Below, piece after piece: positions 43,203 to 51,939 of a stretch of DNA of 64,000 bases. The first letter of the stretch is position 1. The number at the start of each line of letters is the position of its first letter. The stretch comes from Oceanobacillus_B kapialis (GTDB lineage Bacteria > Bacillota > Bacilli > Bacillales > Amphibacillaceae): NCBI RefSeq assembly GCF_042685265.1, contig NZ_JBHUMX010000010.1. One strand, written 5' to 3'. The notes below the pieces were generated by a model. The model worked only from the letters and a program-made list of their open reading frames with translations. It was not told the origin of the DNA and searched no databases. The position numbers were made by a program, and so were the translations under genes.

Positions 43203-43973
43203 TCATAATTCGAGTTTAAAGAGAGAAAAGGCGTTTTGTGTCGTTAATTTACTAATTTCCTCCAAACTAACGCCTCTTAAATCGGCTATTTTTTCTGCAA
43301 CCAATTTCACATAGGCAGGTTCATTTCGTTTTCCTCTGTTTGGGTGTGGCGCGAGAAATGGTGCATCTGTTTCCACCAATAATCTGTCTGCTGGTACCTG
43401 TACCGCTACTTCTTTTGGCAGTGGAGCATTTTTAAACGTTACAGGCCCACCTAGTGAAATGTAGAAATTCATATCCAGGCATGTTTGGACATAATCTACG
43501 GAGTCGTTATAGCAATGCATAATCCCGCCAACAGCTTGGGCATCTTCTTCCTGAAGGATTTCGATTATATCCTCTGTGGCTTCCCTGTTATGAATAATAA
43601 TAGGCATATTTACTTTTTTCGCCAATTGAATTTGCTTGCGGAAAACTTGCTTTTGAATATCTTTAGGAGACTTGTCCCAGTGATAATCAAGCCCCATTTC
43701 CCCGATGGCTACCACCTTTGGATGTTCAGCTAGTTCTTCAATCCATTTTAAATGATCCTCTGTCATGTCAATGGCATCTACTGGGTGCCAGCCTACAGCA
43801 GCATAGATTGTTTCATATTGCTCGGCAATTTCAATGGCAAGTGGTATGGTCTCACTATCAAACCCAACAACAACCATATATTTCACACCCGCATCAAAAG
43901 CTCGCTGGATTGTTGCCTCACGGTCCTCCATAAATTGCCTAGCATTTAAGTGTACATGTGTATCAAATAGCAT
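43203..43973 (-). CDS. tatD: TatD-family metal-dependent hydrolase (DNase)
   Basis: A 256-residue TIM-barrel hydrolase: metal ligands in LFDTHVHLN, GEMGLDYHWD, PIIIHNREA, MHCYND and LVETDAPFLAPHPNRGK. TatD proteins are 3'-5' nucleases acting in DNA repair or RNA processing. It follows metG by about 90 bp, separated by a terminator; metG-tatD-yabE-rnmV-rsmA is the B. subtilis order. Confidence 0.95.
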   Translation of the reverse strand: MLFDTHVHLNARQFMEDREATIQRAFDAGVKYMVVVGFDSETIPLAIEIAEQYETIYAAVGWHPVDAIDMTEDHLKWIEELAEHPKVVAIGEMGLDYHWDKSPKDIQKQVFRKQIQLAKKVNMPIIIHNREATEDIIEILQEEDAQAVGGIMHCYNDSVDYVQTCLDMNFYISLGGPVTFKNAPLPKEVAVQVPADRLLVETDAPFLAPHPNRGKRNEPAYVKLVAEKIADLRGVSLEEISKLTTQNAFSLFKLEL

Positions 43974-44014
43974 TATTTATCCTCCTAAAAAGCGTACACG
44001 TTTACAGTTAATTT

Positions 44015-44059
44015 TTTAAAACAAAAGGCCACCCCCCAAAACGGGAACTGACCTTTTGT
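44015..44059 (-). terminator. Terminator of metG
   Basis: Minus strand: ACAAAAGG and CCTTTTGT form the base of a hairpin with further CA/TG pairs, followed by T-rich sequence. Confidence 0.75.
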
Positions 44060-44063
44060 AGAA

Positions 44064-46022
44064 TTATTTTACAACAGAGCCGTTCGGCAGATCCTGTTCA
44101 ACAGAAGCAAGGACTAACTTGCCTTCCTCATCTTCTCCACATAGAATCATACCTTCAGACATTTCGCCTCTAAGTTTCACAGGTTTTAAGTTAGTGACAC
44201 AAATCACTTTTTTACCTGGTAATTCTTCTGGACTATAGTATTGCGCGATACCAGAAATAACTTGGCGCTTTTCTTCACCTAAGTCTAATTGAAGCTTCAA
44301 CAGCTTATCTGCTTTTTTCACAGGTTCCGCCTTCACAACTTCTGCGACACGCATATCTACCTTCATAAAATCATCAAAGGCAATTTGTTCTTTTGATGTA
44401 TCTTCCTGCTTGGCAGGCTTTTCTTCTTCCTGTGCTGGTCCCTGCATCATCGCTTTAATGGCAGCTACTTCCACCTCAGCATCAAGTCTCGGGAAGATTG
44501 GCTCTCCCTTTTGTACCTGTGTACCTTCTGGAATATTGCCTTCTTCATAGACACTGTCCCACTCATGCAAGGTAGCGTCACTAACATTTAACTGGCGGAA
44601 GATTTCACTCGGCGCTTCTGTCAGGAATGGCTGCAGCATCACAGCCGCTTTACGCAGATATTCTGCTAAATGTGCCATCACATTTCCCAGACGCTCTTTT
44701 TTGGATTCATCTTTAGCCAATACCCATGGCTCTGTCTCATCAATGTACTTGTTTGTACGACTAATCATTTGCCATAGAGAAGCTAAGGCCACAGAGAACT
44801 GCATTTCTTCAAGTGCATCTTCTACCTTTTTAATCGTTTCTTTACCAAAGGCTTCTAGTGATGCATCCACTTCTGTCTCACTTGCCTTGTATGCAGGAAT
44901 TTTACCGTCAAAGTATTTGCCAATCATCGCAATCGTTCTGTTTAGTAAGTTGCCTAAGTCGTTTGCTAAATCATAGTTGGTACGTTCCACAAACCCTTCT
45001 GGTGTGAAGACACCATCTGAACCGAATGGAACCTCACGAAGCAGGTAGTAGCGTAGTGCATCCAAGCCATAACGGTCTGTTAGGCTTACTGGATCCACGA
45101 CATTACCTTTTGATTTTGACATTTTGCCGTCCTTCATCAAAATCCAGCCGTGCGCAAAGATTTTTTTCGGTAATGGCAGATCTAGTGCCATTAAAAGAAT
45201 AGGCCAGTAGATTGTATGGAAACGGACAATCTCTTTACTCATTAAATGCACGTCTGCAGGCCAATATTTATTATATCTTTCTTGGTTGTCAGTACCATAG
45301 CCGAGTGCTGTAATGTAATTAAGCAATGCATCAATCCAAACATAGATAACGTGTTTAGGGTTTCCTGGAACTTTTACACCCCAATCAAACGTTGTTCTTG
45401 ATACTGCAAGATCTTCTAACCCTGGCTTGATAAAGTTGTTCAACATTTCATTTTTACGGCTTTCAGGTTGGATAAACTCCGGATTATCTTCATAGAATTG
45501 TACAAGCCGATCGACATATTTACTCATTTTAAAGAAATAAGACTCTTCCTTGACCTTCTCTACTGGGCCGCCACAATCCGGACAATGTCCGTCGTTTAGC
45601 TGACGTTCTGTAAAAAAGGATTCACATGATGTACAGTACCAGCCTTCATATTGGTCAAGATAAATGTCACCTTGCTGCACAAGCTGATCAAACAGCTTTG
45701 CCAATACCTTTTTATGACGTTCTTGTGTGGTTCGGATAAAATCATCATTTGTAATTTTTAGCTTTTTCCAAAGCTCTTGAATTCCTCCAACAATTTCATC
45801 AACATATTCCTGAGGAGACTGTCCTTTTTCTTCAGCCTTCTTCTGGATTTTCTGCCCATGCTCATCGGCACCTGTTAGATACATAACATCATAACCGCGC
45901 ATTCTTTTATAACGGGCAATTGCATCGCCAGCCACTGTTGAGTATGCATGGCCAATATGCAAATTACCACTCGGATAATAAATTGGTGTTGTTATATAAA
46001 ATGTCTTTTTATCTGATGGCAT
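44064..46022 (-). CDS. metG: Methionyl-tRNA synthetase
   Basis: Charges tRNA-Met, including the one at 19912. The 652-residue class I enzyme has the HIGH motif (HIGHAYST, about 22), zinc-type cysteines (YCTSCESFF, CPDCGG), KMSKS (about 300) and a C-terminal tRNA-binding EMAP/OB domain (about 545-652). ATG 46022 is chosen because AAGGAGG lies 7 nt upstream. Its own promoter is 45 bp upstream; no T-box leader can fit. Confidence 0.97.
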   Translation of the reverse strand: MPSDKKTFYITTPIYYPSGNLHIGHAYSTVAGDAIARYKRMRGYDVMYLTGADEHGQKIQKKAEEKGQSPQEYVDEIVGGIQELWKKLKITNDDFIRTTQERHKKVLAKLFDQLVQQGDIYLDQYEGWYCTSCESFFTERQLNDGHCPDCGGPVEKVKEESYFFKMSKYVDRLVQFYEDNPEFIQPESRKNEMLNNFIKPGLEDLAVSRTTFDWGVKVPGNPKHVIYVWIDALLNYITALGYGTDNQERYNKYWPADVHLMSKEIVRFHTIYWPILLMALDLPLPKKIFAHGWILMKDGKMSKSKGNVVDPVSLTDRYGLDALRYYLLREVPFGSDGVFTPEGFVERTNYDLANDLGNLLNRTIAMIGKYFDGKIPAYKASETEVDASLEAFGKETIKKVEDALEEMQFSVALASLWQMISRTNKYIDETEPWVLAKDESKKERLGNVMAHLAEYLRKAAVMLQPFLTEAPSEIFRQLNVSDATLHEWDSVYEEGNIPEGTQVQKGEPIFPRLDAEVEVAAIKAMMQGPAQEEEKPAKQEDTSKEQIAFDDFMKVDMRVAEVVKAEPVKKADKLLKLQLDLGEEKRQVISGIAQYYSPEELPGKKVICVTNLKPVKLRGEMSEGMILCGEDEEGKLVLASVEQDLPNGSVVK

Positions 46023-46068
46023 TTTGCTACCTCCTTCAATTGCTAGCATCAATTAATAAACTATTCCT

Positions 46069-46097
46069 ATTGTAGCTTTTCTTACGTATTTTGCCAA
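46069..46097 (-). promoter_or_regulatory. Promoter of metG
   Basis: Minus strand: TTGGCA (46092-46097), 17 bp, TACAAT (46069-46074). Confidence 0.75.
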
Positions 46098-46155
46098 ACC
46101 CCTTGCAATAATCAGTATTGCCTGGTTTTCCTTTTCTCATAAAGACAGGAAATTT

Positions 46156-46172
46156 TGTCGAACTATGTCGAA
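46156..46172 (+). promoter_or_regulatory. Distal pair of Spo0A boxes
   Basis: Two perfect TGTCGAA boxes 10 bp apart (46156-46162 and 46166-46172), the spacing used by Spo0A dimers. They lie about 160 bp upstream of the abrB -35; no strong promoter is next to them. Confidence 0.65.
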
Positions 46173-46312
46173 AAACAGAAACTAAACTCCTAACTTATAG
46201 TGCTTCTATAGATAGAAACAACACCCAAAATATATTGGAAAACTTGCTTCAAGTCTTTGTTTGTGCGGTTTATCAAATTTTCCCACTAATTTTATTTTTA
46301 GGTAAATATATG

Positions 46313-46341
46313 TTGACAGACGTGGGAAAGGTTGGTATTCT
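46313..46341 (+). promoter_or_regulatory. Sigma-A promoter of abrB
   Basis: -35 TTGACA (46313-46318), 17 bp, -10 TATTCT (46336-46341); transcription start near 46348. Confidence 0.8.
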
Positions 46342-46355
46342 ATTGCTTAGAAACA

Positions 46356-46372
46356 TGTCGAATTATGACGAT
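46356..46372 (+). promoter_or_regulatory. Proximal Spo0A box pair of abrB
   Basis: TGTCGAA (46356-46362) and TGACGAT (46366-46372, one mismatch), 10 bp apart at about +9 to +25, where Spo0A-P represses abrB in B. subtilis. Confidence 0.75.
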
Positions 46373-46440
46373 TATTTTGGAAAGAATGTACTTTACAATA
46401 TGTAAATGAAAATACTTTCCAACCTAAGAGGGGGAGAAAA

Positions 46441-46719
46441 ATGAAGTCTACTGGAATTGTACGTAAAGTCGATGAGCTTGGCCGTGTGGTAATCCCTATT
46501 GAACTCCGTCGCACACTTGATATTCATGAGAAAGATGCAATGGAGATCTACGTGGACAACGATAAAATTGTCCTTAAAAAATATAAACCAAACATGACTT
46601 GTCACCTAACCGGGGAAGTATCAGATGACAACCTTTCTTTAGCAAACGGTAAACTTGTTCTTAGTCCTGAGGGTGCGCAAGAACTTGTAAATGAAATCCA
46701 ATCACGCTTCAACAAGTAA
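46441..46719 (+). CDS. abrB: Transition-state regulator AbrB
   Basis: A 92-residue AbrB: N-terminal swapped-hairpin DNA-binding domain (1-50, GIVRKVDELGRVVIPIELRR) and C-terminal multimerisation half. It represses post-exponential genes during growth; spoVG in this window is a classical target. AGGGGGAG precedes the ATG. It is divergent from metG, and Spo0A boxes at its promoter imply repression on sporulation entry. Confidence 0.97.
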   Translation: MKSTGIVRKVDELGRVVIPIELRRTLDIHEKDAMEIYVDNDKIVLKKYKPNMTCHLTGEVSDDNLSLANGKLVLSPEGAQELVNEIQSRFNK

Positions 46720-46758
46720 ATTACTTACTTTTCTACATAAGACATCAGAGGCGATATT

Positions 46759-46798
46759 AAAAAGGGCTTGACGCTTGCTTAGCACGTCAGCCCTTTTT
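46759..46798. terminator. Bidirectional terminator between abrB and rsmI
   Basis: AAAAAGGGCTTGACG and CGTCAGCCCTTTTT pair with one mismatch; U-tracts are present on both strands between the convergent genes. Confidence 0.9.
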
Positions 46799-46816
46799 CT
46801 TTATGTCTAGTTAAAG

Positions 46817-47695
46817 TTAATCAGAATCAATATGATAGGCCTGATACACCTCGCGCTTAGGCATTTGTCGTTCTGTAGCTACCCTCTTTATTGCCTCTTT
46901 ACTCGGTAAACTTTCTCCTTCTATATAATGGATGACATGTTCCCTTACTGAAAGATGGCTCCACCATAACACTTCACTTTCATGTATGTCACTGCTGGTT
47001 CCTTCCACCACAATACAGCATTCTCCCTTTAATGTGGTTTCAGTCACATAGGTTAGCAGTTCTTCTGTTGTCCCCCGACTGAATTCCTCAAACCGCTTTG
47101 TAAGCTCTCTAGCAATGACAGCCTGTCTGTCTCCCAAGCGATCCTTTATTGCTTTTAACGTATCCTTCAAACGATGTGGTGATTCATAAAACAACAGGGT
47201 ATCTTTCAGCCCTTTTAAACGATCGAGCTCTGCTTCCTTCTCCTTCTTTTTCCGCGGAAGAAATCCATAAAAGTGAAAGGATTTAGCAGGAAGGCCCGAG
47301 CCTACTAACGCACATAATGCTGCATTGGCACCTGGTAGAACCACTACTGGTAAGTCGTTAGCAATGGCAGCTTGCACTAACTCATACCCTGGATCAGAAA
47401 TGGCAGGCATACCAGCATCACTGACGACAGCAATTGATTCCCCTTGCTCCATTCTCGGCAGGAGCTGTTCTTCTCTCCCAAGCTTATTATGCTCGTGATA
47501 GCTTATGAGTGGTGTATTTATTTCAAAATGATTCAATAGCTTTTTTGTGTTTCTCGTATCCTCCGCTGCGATGACATTTACTGTCTTTAATGTTTTCAAC
47601 GCGCGAAATGTGATATCCTCCAGGTTACCAATTGGTGTAGGTACCACATAAAGCGTGCCACCTGCTCCGTCTTCATAGCTCTTTTGTACTTTCAC
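46817..47695 (-). CDS. rsmI: 16S rRNA 2'-O-ribose C1402 methyltransferase RsmI
   Basis: A 292-residue tetrapyrrole-methylase-fold enzyme that methylates C1402 of 16S rRNA with SAM. Motifs: LYVVPTPIGNLEDITFRAL, AEDTRNTKKLL, VSDAGMPAISDPGYELV and PGANAALCALVGSGLP. The start is GTG 47695 with AAGAGGTG upstream, inside the end of the GIY-YIG gene (23-nt overlap). Confidence 0.95.
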   Translation of the reverse strand: MKVQKSYEDGAGGTLYVVPTPIGNLEDITFRALKTLKTVNVIAAEDTRNTKKLLNHFEINTPLISYHEHNKLGREEQLLPRMEQGESIAVVSDAGMPAISDPGYELVQAAIANDLPVVVLPGANAALCALVGSGLPAKSFHFYGFLPRKKKEKEAELDRLKGLKDTLLFYESPHRLKDTLKAIKDRLGDRQAVIARELTKRFEEFSRGTTEELLTYVTETTLKGECCIVVEGTSSDIHESEVLWWSHLSVREHVIHYIEGESLPSKEAIKRVATERQMPKREVYQAYHIDSD

Positions 47696-47966
47696 AGCGC
47701 ACCTCTTCTTTCAGCATATCCCGTATTAACGCAAGTTTCCGCCTACGGGGTAGTTGTTTTATCTGGTATTCCTTTTGCATTGCTAATTCCTTTGATGGAA
47801 AATGTTCCATGTAAACCACTTCAAACGGACCCCTGCCACGCGTGTATTTGGCACCCTTTCCGTCCTCATGCATCTGCAGGCGTTTGTTAAAATTATTCGT
47901 ATACCCTGTATATAAAGTATCGTCCTTACATTTCAGTATATATACTGTATGCTTCGTGTCATGCAT
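47673..47966 (-). CDS. yazA: GIY-YIG nuclease superfamily protein YazA
   Basis: A 97-residue stand-alone GIY-YIG domain: VYILKCKDDTLYTGYTNN holds the two Tyr motifs, and Arg and Glu follow in KYTRGRGPFEVVY and MQKEYQIKQL. Such UPF0213 proteins are widespread; the substrate is unknown. ATG 47966 with AAGGGA upstream is used, overlapping the trmN-like gene by 8 nt. Confidence 0.92.
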   Translation of the reverse strand: MHDTKHTVYILKCKDDTLYTGYTNNFNKRLQMHEDGKGAKYTRGRGPFEVVYMEHFPSKELAMQKEYQIKQLPRRRKLALIRDMLKEEVRCESTKEL

Positions 47967-48699
47967 AAATAATCCCTTCTGCCTCTTCCGTGTAGTTCCC
48001 ATCACTATTGTAAATATATAAGGGGGGCAAAAATTTCAAGCCTGGCTTTCCATCCCTCGTTCCTTCTACAAGTAACATGTTCGCTTCCTTGCCCTTTTTC
48101 GGGTATACCAATTGAATACGCTTTGGCTCCAGTTTGTATTTACGGAATAACGTGATGATATCAACAAGCCGGTCTGGCCGATGCACCATTGCTACTTTCC
48201 CGCCAGGACGAACATAAAGCTTACAGGCTTTTACCACATCTTCCAGCGTACAATAGACCTCGTGCCTCGCAATCGTGAGGTACTCATTATGATTATGCTC
48301 ATTTTTGGAAGGGGTTTTGAAGTAAGGAGGATTACAGGTAACCACATCAAAGCTGCTCTGTTGCAGGTCTGGCCCTATATTGTTTAAATCCGCATGAATT
48401 ACTTCTAACCGATCTTCAAGTCCATTCATTTCAATATTCCGCTCCGCCATATGGAAAATACGTTCCTGGATTTCCACCCCTGTTATCTTTGCCTGAGACT
48501 TCCGCGACAATAGGAGTGGGATAACCCCATTTCCGGTACATAAATCTAAAATAGACCCGCGTTTAATCGGAACATACGCAAAATGTGCCAGTAATATGGC
48601 GTCAAGAGAGAAAGAAAACGCCGTCGGGCTTTGGATGATTTTCATACTCTCATCTGCTAGTAAATAGTCTATCCGTTCATCATCATATAACGCTACCAT
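47959..48699 (-). CDS. tRNA1(Val) A37 N6-methyltransferase-like protein (YabB)
   Basis: A 246-residue Rossmann methyltransferase with SAM motif ILDLCTGNGVIPLLL (about 47-61) and the N6-adenine motif VTCNPPYF (about 125-132), the TrmN6/YfiC family. Its role in modifying A37 of tRNA-Val is known in E. coli and inferred here. It begins the trmN-yazA-rsmI cluster, as in B. subtilis yabB-yazA-rsmI. Confidence 0.9.
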   Translation of the reverse strand: MVALYDDERIDYLLADESMKIIQSPTAFSFSLDAILLAHFAYVPIKRGSILDLCTGNGVIPLLLSRKSQAKITGVEIQERIFHMAERNIEMNGLEDRLEVIHADLNNIGPDLQQSSFDVVTCNPPYFKTPSKNEHNHNEYLTIARHEVYCTLEDVVKACKLYVRPGGKVAMVHRPDRLVDIITLFRKYKLEPKRIQLVYPKKGKEANMLLVEGTRDGKPGLKFLPPLYIYNSDGNYTEEAEGIIYA

Positions 48700-48761
48700 T
48701 GCCTTACCCTTTCTATGTAAAAATCAATTTTGTTGCTAAACAATATTCCCTACAAGTTCTT

Positions 48762-48794
48762 TGTAAGAAAGGCTGCCCCATTGTTGGGACAGCC
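48762..48794 (-). terminator. Terminator of yabA
   Basis: Minus strand: GGCTGTCCCA, 4-nt loop, TGGGGCAGCC, then TTTCTT. Confidence 0.85.
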
Positions 48795-48807
48795 ACTCTA
48801 ATGTTTG

Positions 48808-49155
48808 TTATTTTTTCTTGTTTAAAAAGTCTAGGCAAAAGATGCAATCTTCGTTTTGGCGAGGACTCCCAAATTCGAGGTTACAAATATGAAACCCTTC
48901 TTCATATAGCCTCGCCAGGTTATCATAGCCTTCTCCAGGAAAGCTCTTGGAAGGCTTGTCCTCACTTGATTCCGTGTTATGTTGCTTATCTGTTTGTTCT
49001 AGATGATTGCGCAAATTGTGGTTCTCTGCTGCAAGCCTGTGATTTTCTTCAAGCAAATCACGTAAACGGCCTTTTAAATCGCCAAGCTGCTCATATAATT
49101 CCCCAATTTGCTGTTCCATGTCGGAAACCTGATCAAAAATCTCTCTCTTCTTCAC
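48808..49155 (-). CDS. yabA: Replication initiation control protein YabA
   Basis: A 115-residue negative regulator that bridges DnaA and DnaN. It has an N-terminal coiled coil (about 1-62, DVSDMEQQIGELYEQLGDL-like heptads) for tetramerisation and a C-terminal zinc domain with HICNLEFG and DCIFCLDFL (His/Cys ligands). It is adjacent to ricT and holB, the conserved order. Confidence 0.95.
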   Translation of the reverse strand: MKKREIFDQVSDMEQQIGELYEQLGDLKGRLRDLLEENHRLAAENHNLRNHLEQTDKQHNTESSEDKPSKSFPGEGYDNLARLYEEGFHICNLEFGSPRQNEDCIFCLDFLNKKK

Positions 49156-49170
49156 GCCTAACTCACCCCG

Positions 49171-49995
49171 TTATTCTGTGGCTTGCGCTAATATACCTTC
49201 ATCAATTAGTTCATCTAAAGTATATTCAATAACTCGTTCTTTTTCTGGAATCTCGATTTGAATTAGTCTCTCCAGAATGTTGAGGCCTACTACTTTTCCT
49301 TTACCATGTGGTGTCTTAATAGCTTGTCCAATATCAGGAAGTTCACGCTTGGCTGTTTCATAATCATCATTTTCATATTTTAAGCAGCACATAAGTCTTC
49401 CACATAGCCCAGATATTTTTGCCGGGTTAAGAGACAAGTTCTGGTCCTTCGCCATTTTAATGGAAACCGGTTCAAAGTCACCTAAAAAAGTGGAACAGCA
49501 GAGCATTCTGCCACAAGGCCCAATGCCCCCAAGCATTTTCGCCTCATCACGTACCCCTATCTGTCTGAGTTCAATCCGTGTTTTGAACATCGCTGCTAAA
49601 TCTTTTACAAGATTACGGAAATCTACCCTACCATCTGCTGTAAAGTAAAAAATTATTTTATTACGATCAAATGTATACTCTACTTCTACTAGATTCATAT
49701 CAAGGTTATGGTGCGCAATTTTATCTGAACAGGTGCGAAATGCCTTTTCAGCATGCTCCTGATTTTCCACGACTGTCAATTTGTCCTTTTCATTCGCTAC
49801 ACGAATCACTTGCTTCAGTGGAAGTACCACATCTTCCTCATCCACCTGCTTCTTGGCTATTACGACCTTCCCGAACTCTATGCCTCTTACTGTTTCAACA
49901 ATTACATAACTGTGCAGGGAAATCGAATGTTCACCGGGATCAAAATAATATATCTTACCCGCTTTTTTGAAGCGGACTCCAATTACATCTATCAC
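49171..49995 (-). CDS. ricT: PSP1-domain protein RicT (YaaT)
   Basis: Part of the RicA-RicF-RicT complex that binds Fe-S clusters and helps RNase Y process mRNAs, affecting sporulation and competence. The 274-residue protein contains a PSP1 domain (about 60-150) and conserved cysteines in GPCGRMLCCSTF and GLCGRLMCCLKYE. The start is GTG 49995 with GAGGTG upstream, 4 bp behind holB. Confidence 0.95.
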   Translation of the reverse strand: MIDVIGVRFKKAGKIYYFDPGEHSISLHSYVIVETVRGIEFGKVVIAKKQVDEEDVVLPLKQVIRVANEKDKLTVVENQEHAEKAFRTCSDKIAHHNLDMNLVEVEYTFDRNKIIFYFTADGRVDFRNLVKDLAAMFKTRIELRQIGVRDEAKMLGGIGPCGRMLCCSTFLGDFEPVSIKMAKDQNLSLNPAKISGLCGRLMCCLKYENDDYETAKRELPDIGQAIKTPHGKGKVVGLNILERLIQIEIPEKERVIEYTLDELIDEGILAQATE

Positions 49996-49999
49996 ATAA

Positions 50000-50989
50000 T
50001 CACCTCTGTATTTGAAGTGTAAGTTGTTCCATCACTAATGTGGGATTAACATTTTGCTTCAATTTTCTTTTGGCTTGCATAATGGTATTTAAATGCTCCA
50101 GTAACTCTCCTTGGGAAAAGGAAAGCGTTGCTTTTTCTAGTAACGGATCTTGGTTCGCAAAGAAAACCATTTCTGATTCATTACCAATATGATAATAGAG
50201 CACGTCTTTAAACGCTAAAAGCAGTAAGTCAAGCCCTTCTTCCTGCTCGCTTCTTTCTTTAAAATGTACCACCCAGTGGTTATGAATATATAAATAAACA
50301 TCTTGCGGGTTCTCGGCAAACATTTCTACTAATTGTACCACTATCTTTCTAGCAGTGGCAAACCACTCATCATTGCTACGAGCCAGCGCATCATCTAAGT
50401 TATTGGTGAGGGCACCCATTAACCTGGCAGTATTTTCACTTAACCCGTTTTCGACTAGTTTTTGCTGAAAATGAATGACATTCAAGGGCTGTAAATCAAT
50501 AATCTGGCATCTAGAACGAATGGTTGGCAAAATGGCTTGGCTATTTTCGGTAAGCATAATGGCCGTCGTTTGTTTACTCGGCTCCTCTAAAAATTTTAAA
50601 ATACGGTTTGCAGCATTTACAGTAAGTGTCTCGGCACCTTTTATGATATAAACTTTTCGGGTGGATTCCATCCCAGAATAGCTGAATTCTTTTTGTAAAT
50701 TGCGGATTTGCTCTATTTTAATGGATTGTCCTTCTGGTTCGATCCAATGAACATCAGGATGGTTCCCAGAGATAATCCTTTTACATGCATGACACTGATT
50801 ACAAGGCTCTACACCATCCAGATTCTCGCAAAATAAACTTTTGGCAATCATTGTAGCAATTGCTTCTTTTCCTGTGCCACGTGCCCCGTGAAGCAAATAC
50901 GCATGAGAAACACGGTCTTTTTTTATGCTGTTGGTAATAATTCTACTAGCCAGTGGCTGTACATCAGCAATATCAGACCAGTTCTTCAT
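50000..50989 (-). CDS. holB: DNA polymerase III subunit delta'
   Basis: Clamp-loader subunit. The 329-residue protein has a P-loop-like HGARGTGKEAIA (about 38), a zinc module CENLDGVEPCNQCHAC, and sensor-1 TIRSRCQ. ATG 50989 with GGGAGTG upstream gives the length of B. subtilis HolB; an upstream GTG would add three residues. It partners DnaX at 59189 in the same window. Confidence 0.95.
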   Translation of the reverse strand: MKNWSDIADVQPLASRIITNSIKKDRVSHAYLLHGARGTGKEAIATMIAKSLFCENLDGVEPCNQCHACKRIISGNHPDVHWIEPEGQSIKIEQIRNLQKEFSYSGMESTRKVYIIKGAETLTVNAANRILKFLEEPSKQTTAIMLTENSQAILPTIRSRCQIIDLQPLNVIHFQQKLVENGLSENTARLMGALTNNLDDALARSNDEWFATARKIVVQLVEMFAENPQDVYLYIHNHWVVHFKERSEQEEGLDLLLLAFKDVLYYHIGNESEMVFFANQDPLLEKATLSFSQGELLEHLNTIMQAKRKLKQNVNPTLVMEQLTLQIQR

Positions 50990-51019
50990 TGCATTCACTC
51001 CCTTATTGATGGTGTAGCT

Positions 51020-51454
51020 TTACGTATATATATTAATCAATAGTCCTTTAATTTCACCAATTAATCCAAGGATATCTACTGTCTTTTTTTCTCTATTCAT
51101 TATTTCTTCTGTTAGCTCTAATAATTTTTCATCCACCTGCTTTACGATGGAAAGCTTTCGATTTTGACCATCAAATCCGAAGCTATGCGAATGCTCCAGG
51201 TCTAGCCCGCTTGATACGGTTTCTTGGAGGAAGCTTTTCACCATCCGCTTAAATTTAGCAAGATCACGAAAAGAACGGAAACGTGCCAGCTTATCTCCTT
51301 GTAGCGTAATATTTTTCATTAACTGCTGTAATTCTTGCTGCTTCATACTTTGGGTTTGGGACCGAAGGCTTTGCTGGAACGATTGAGATTCTGCTACACT
51401 CGTTCGGGTATAATTCGGCTCTGCTTGTGTCCGTATTTCCTGGCCAATCTTCAT
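51020..51454 (-). CDS. yaaR: YaaR family protein (DUF327)
   Basis: A 144-residue, mostly helical, polar protein (FRDLAKFKRMVKSFLQETV, then a Leu/Glu-rich C-terminus). It matches YaaR by position between darA and holB. Function is unknown. AAAGGGA precedes the ATG. Confidence 0.88.
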   Translation of the reverse strand: MKIGQEIRTQAEPNYTRTSVAESQSFQQSLRSQTQSMKQQELQQLMKNITLQGDKLARFRSFRDLAKFKRMVKSFLQETVSSGLDLEHSHSFGFDGQNRKLSIVKQVDEKLLELTEEIMNREKKTVDILGLIGEIKGLLINIYT

Positions 51455-51594
51455 AAAATCAGTCCCTTTAATCTAAATTCCTTAAAAGAATGGTAACGAC
51501 CAGCGTCCAGATACTTATCGCTGGCCGTCTCATTATTTCATAATGGGGTTGCTTGTTATCAACATCATTGCCACTAAAGACAAATACGCATTAG

Positions 51595-51924
51595 TTAAAA
51601 TTGATAGAAGGATTCAATTGGCAGAATAAATACTGTCGCACCGCCAACTTCAACTTTAACCGGCTTCGGGATATAGGAGTCGGCATTTCCTCCCATTGGA
51701 GAAATCGGCGCGACCATCTGCTCACGGTGCGAGCAGTTGTCTTTAATAATACGTAAAGCTTCATCTACATAGTCGTCCTGACAACCTATCATAAGCGTTG
51801 TATTTCCCTCTTTTAGAAATCCACCAGTCGTTGCAAGCTTGGTTGTTTTAAAATTCTCTTCCCCCAGAGCATCCACCAGACGGTTAGAATCTTTGTCCTG
51901 AATGACTGCGATTAGCAATTTCAT
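51595..51924 (-). CDS. darA: c-di-AMP receptor DarA (PstA/YaaQ)
   Basis: A 109-residue PII-like trimeric protein that binds cyclic di-AMP. It begins MKLLIAVIQDKDSNRLVDAL and has the flexible T-loop TTKLATTGGFLKEGNTTLMIG. Output targets are not established. It lies between tmk and yaaR as in B. subtilis. Confidence 0.94.
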   Translation of the reverse strand: MKLLIAVIQDKDSNRLVDALGEENFKTTKLATTGGFLKEGNTTLMIGCQDDYVDEALRIIKDNCSHREQMVAPISPMGGNADSYIPKPVKVEVGGATVFILPIESFYQF

Positions 51925-51939
51925 TATACGTAACCCCCT

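Noticed and set aside
46023..46068. T-box riboswitch for metG
   Set aside because: Only about 45 bp separate the promoter from the start codon, too short for a T-box.
46118..46405. 95-codon plus-strand frame upstream of abrB
   Set aside because: It runs through the Spo0A boxes and the abrB promoter and lacks a ribosome site; a regulatory region is a better reading.
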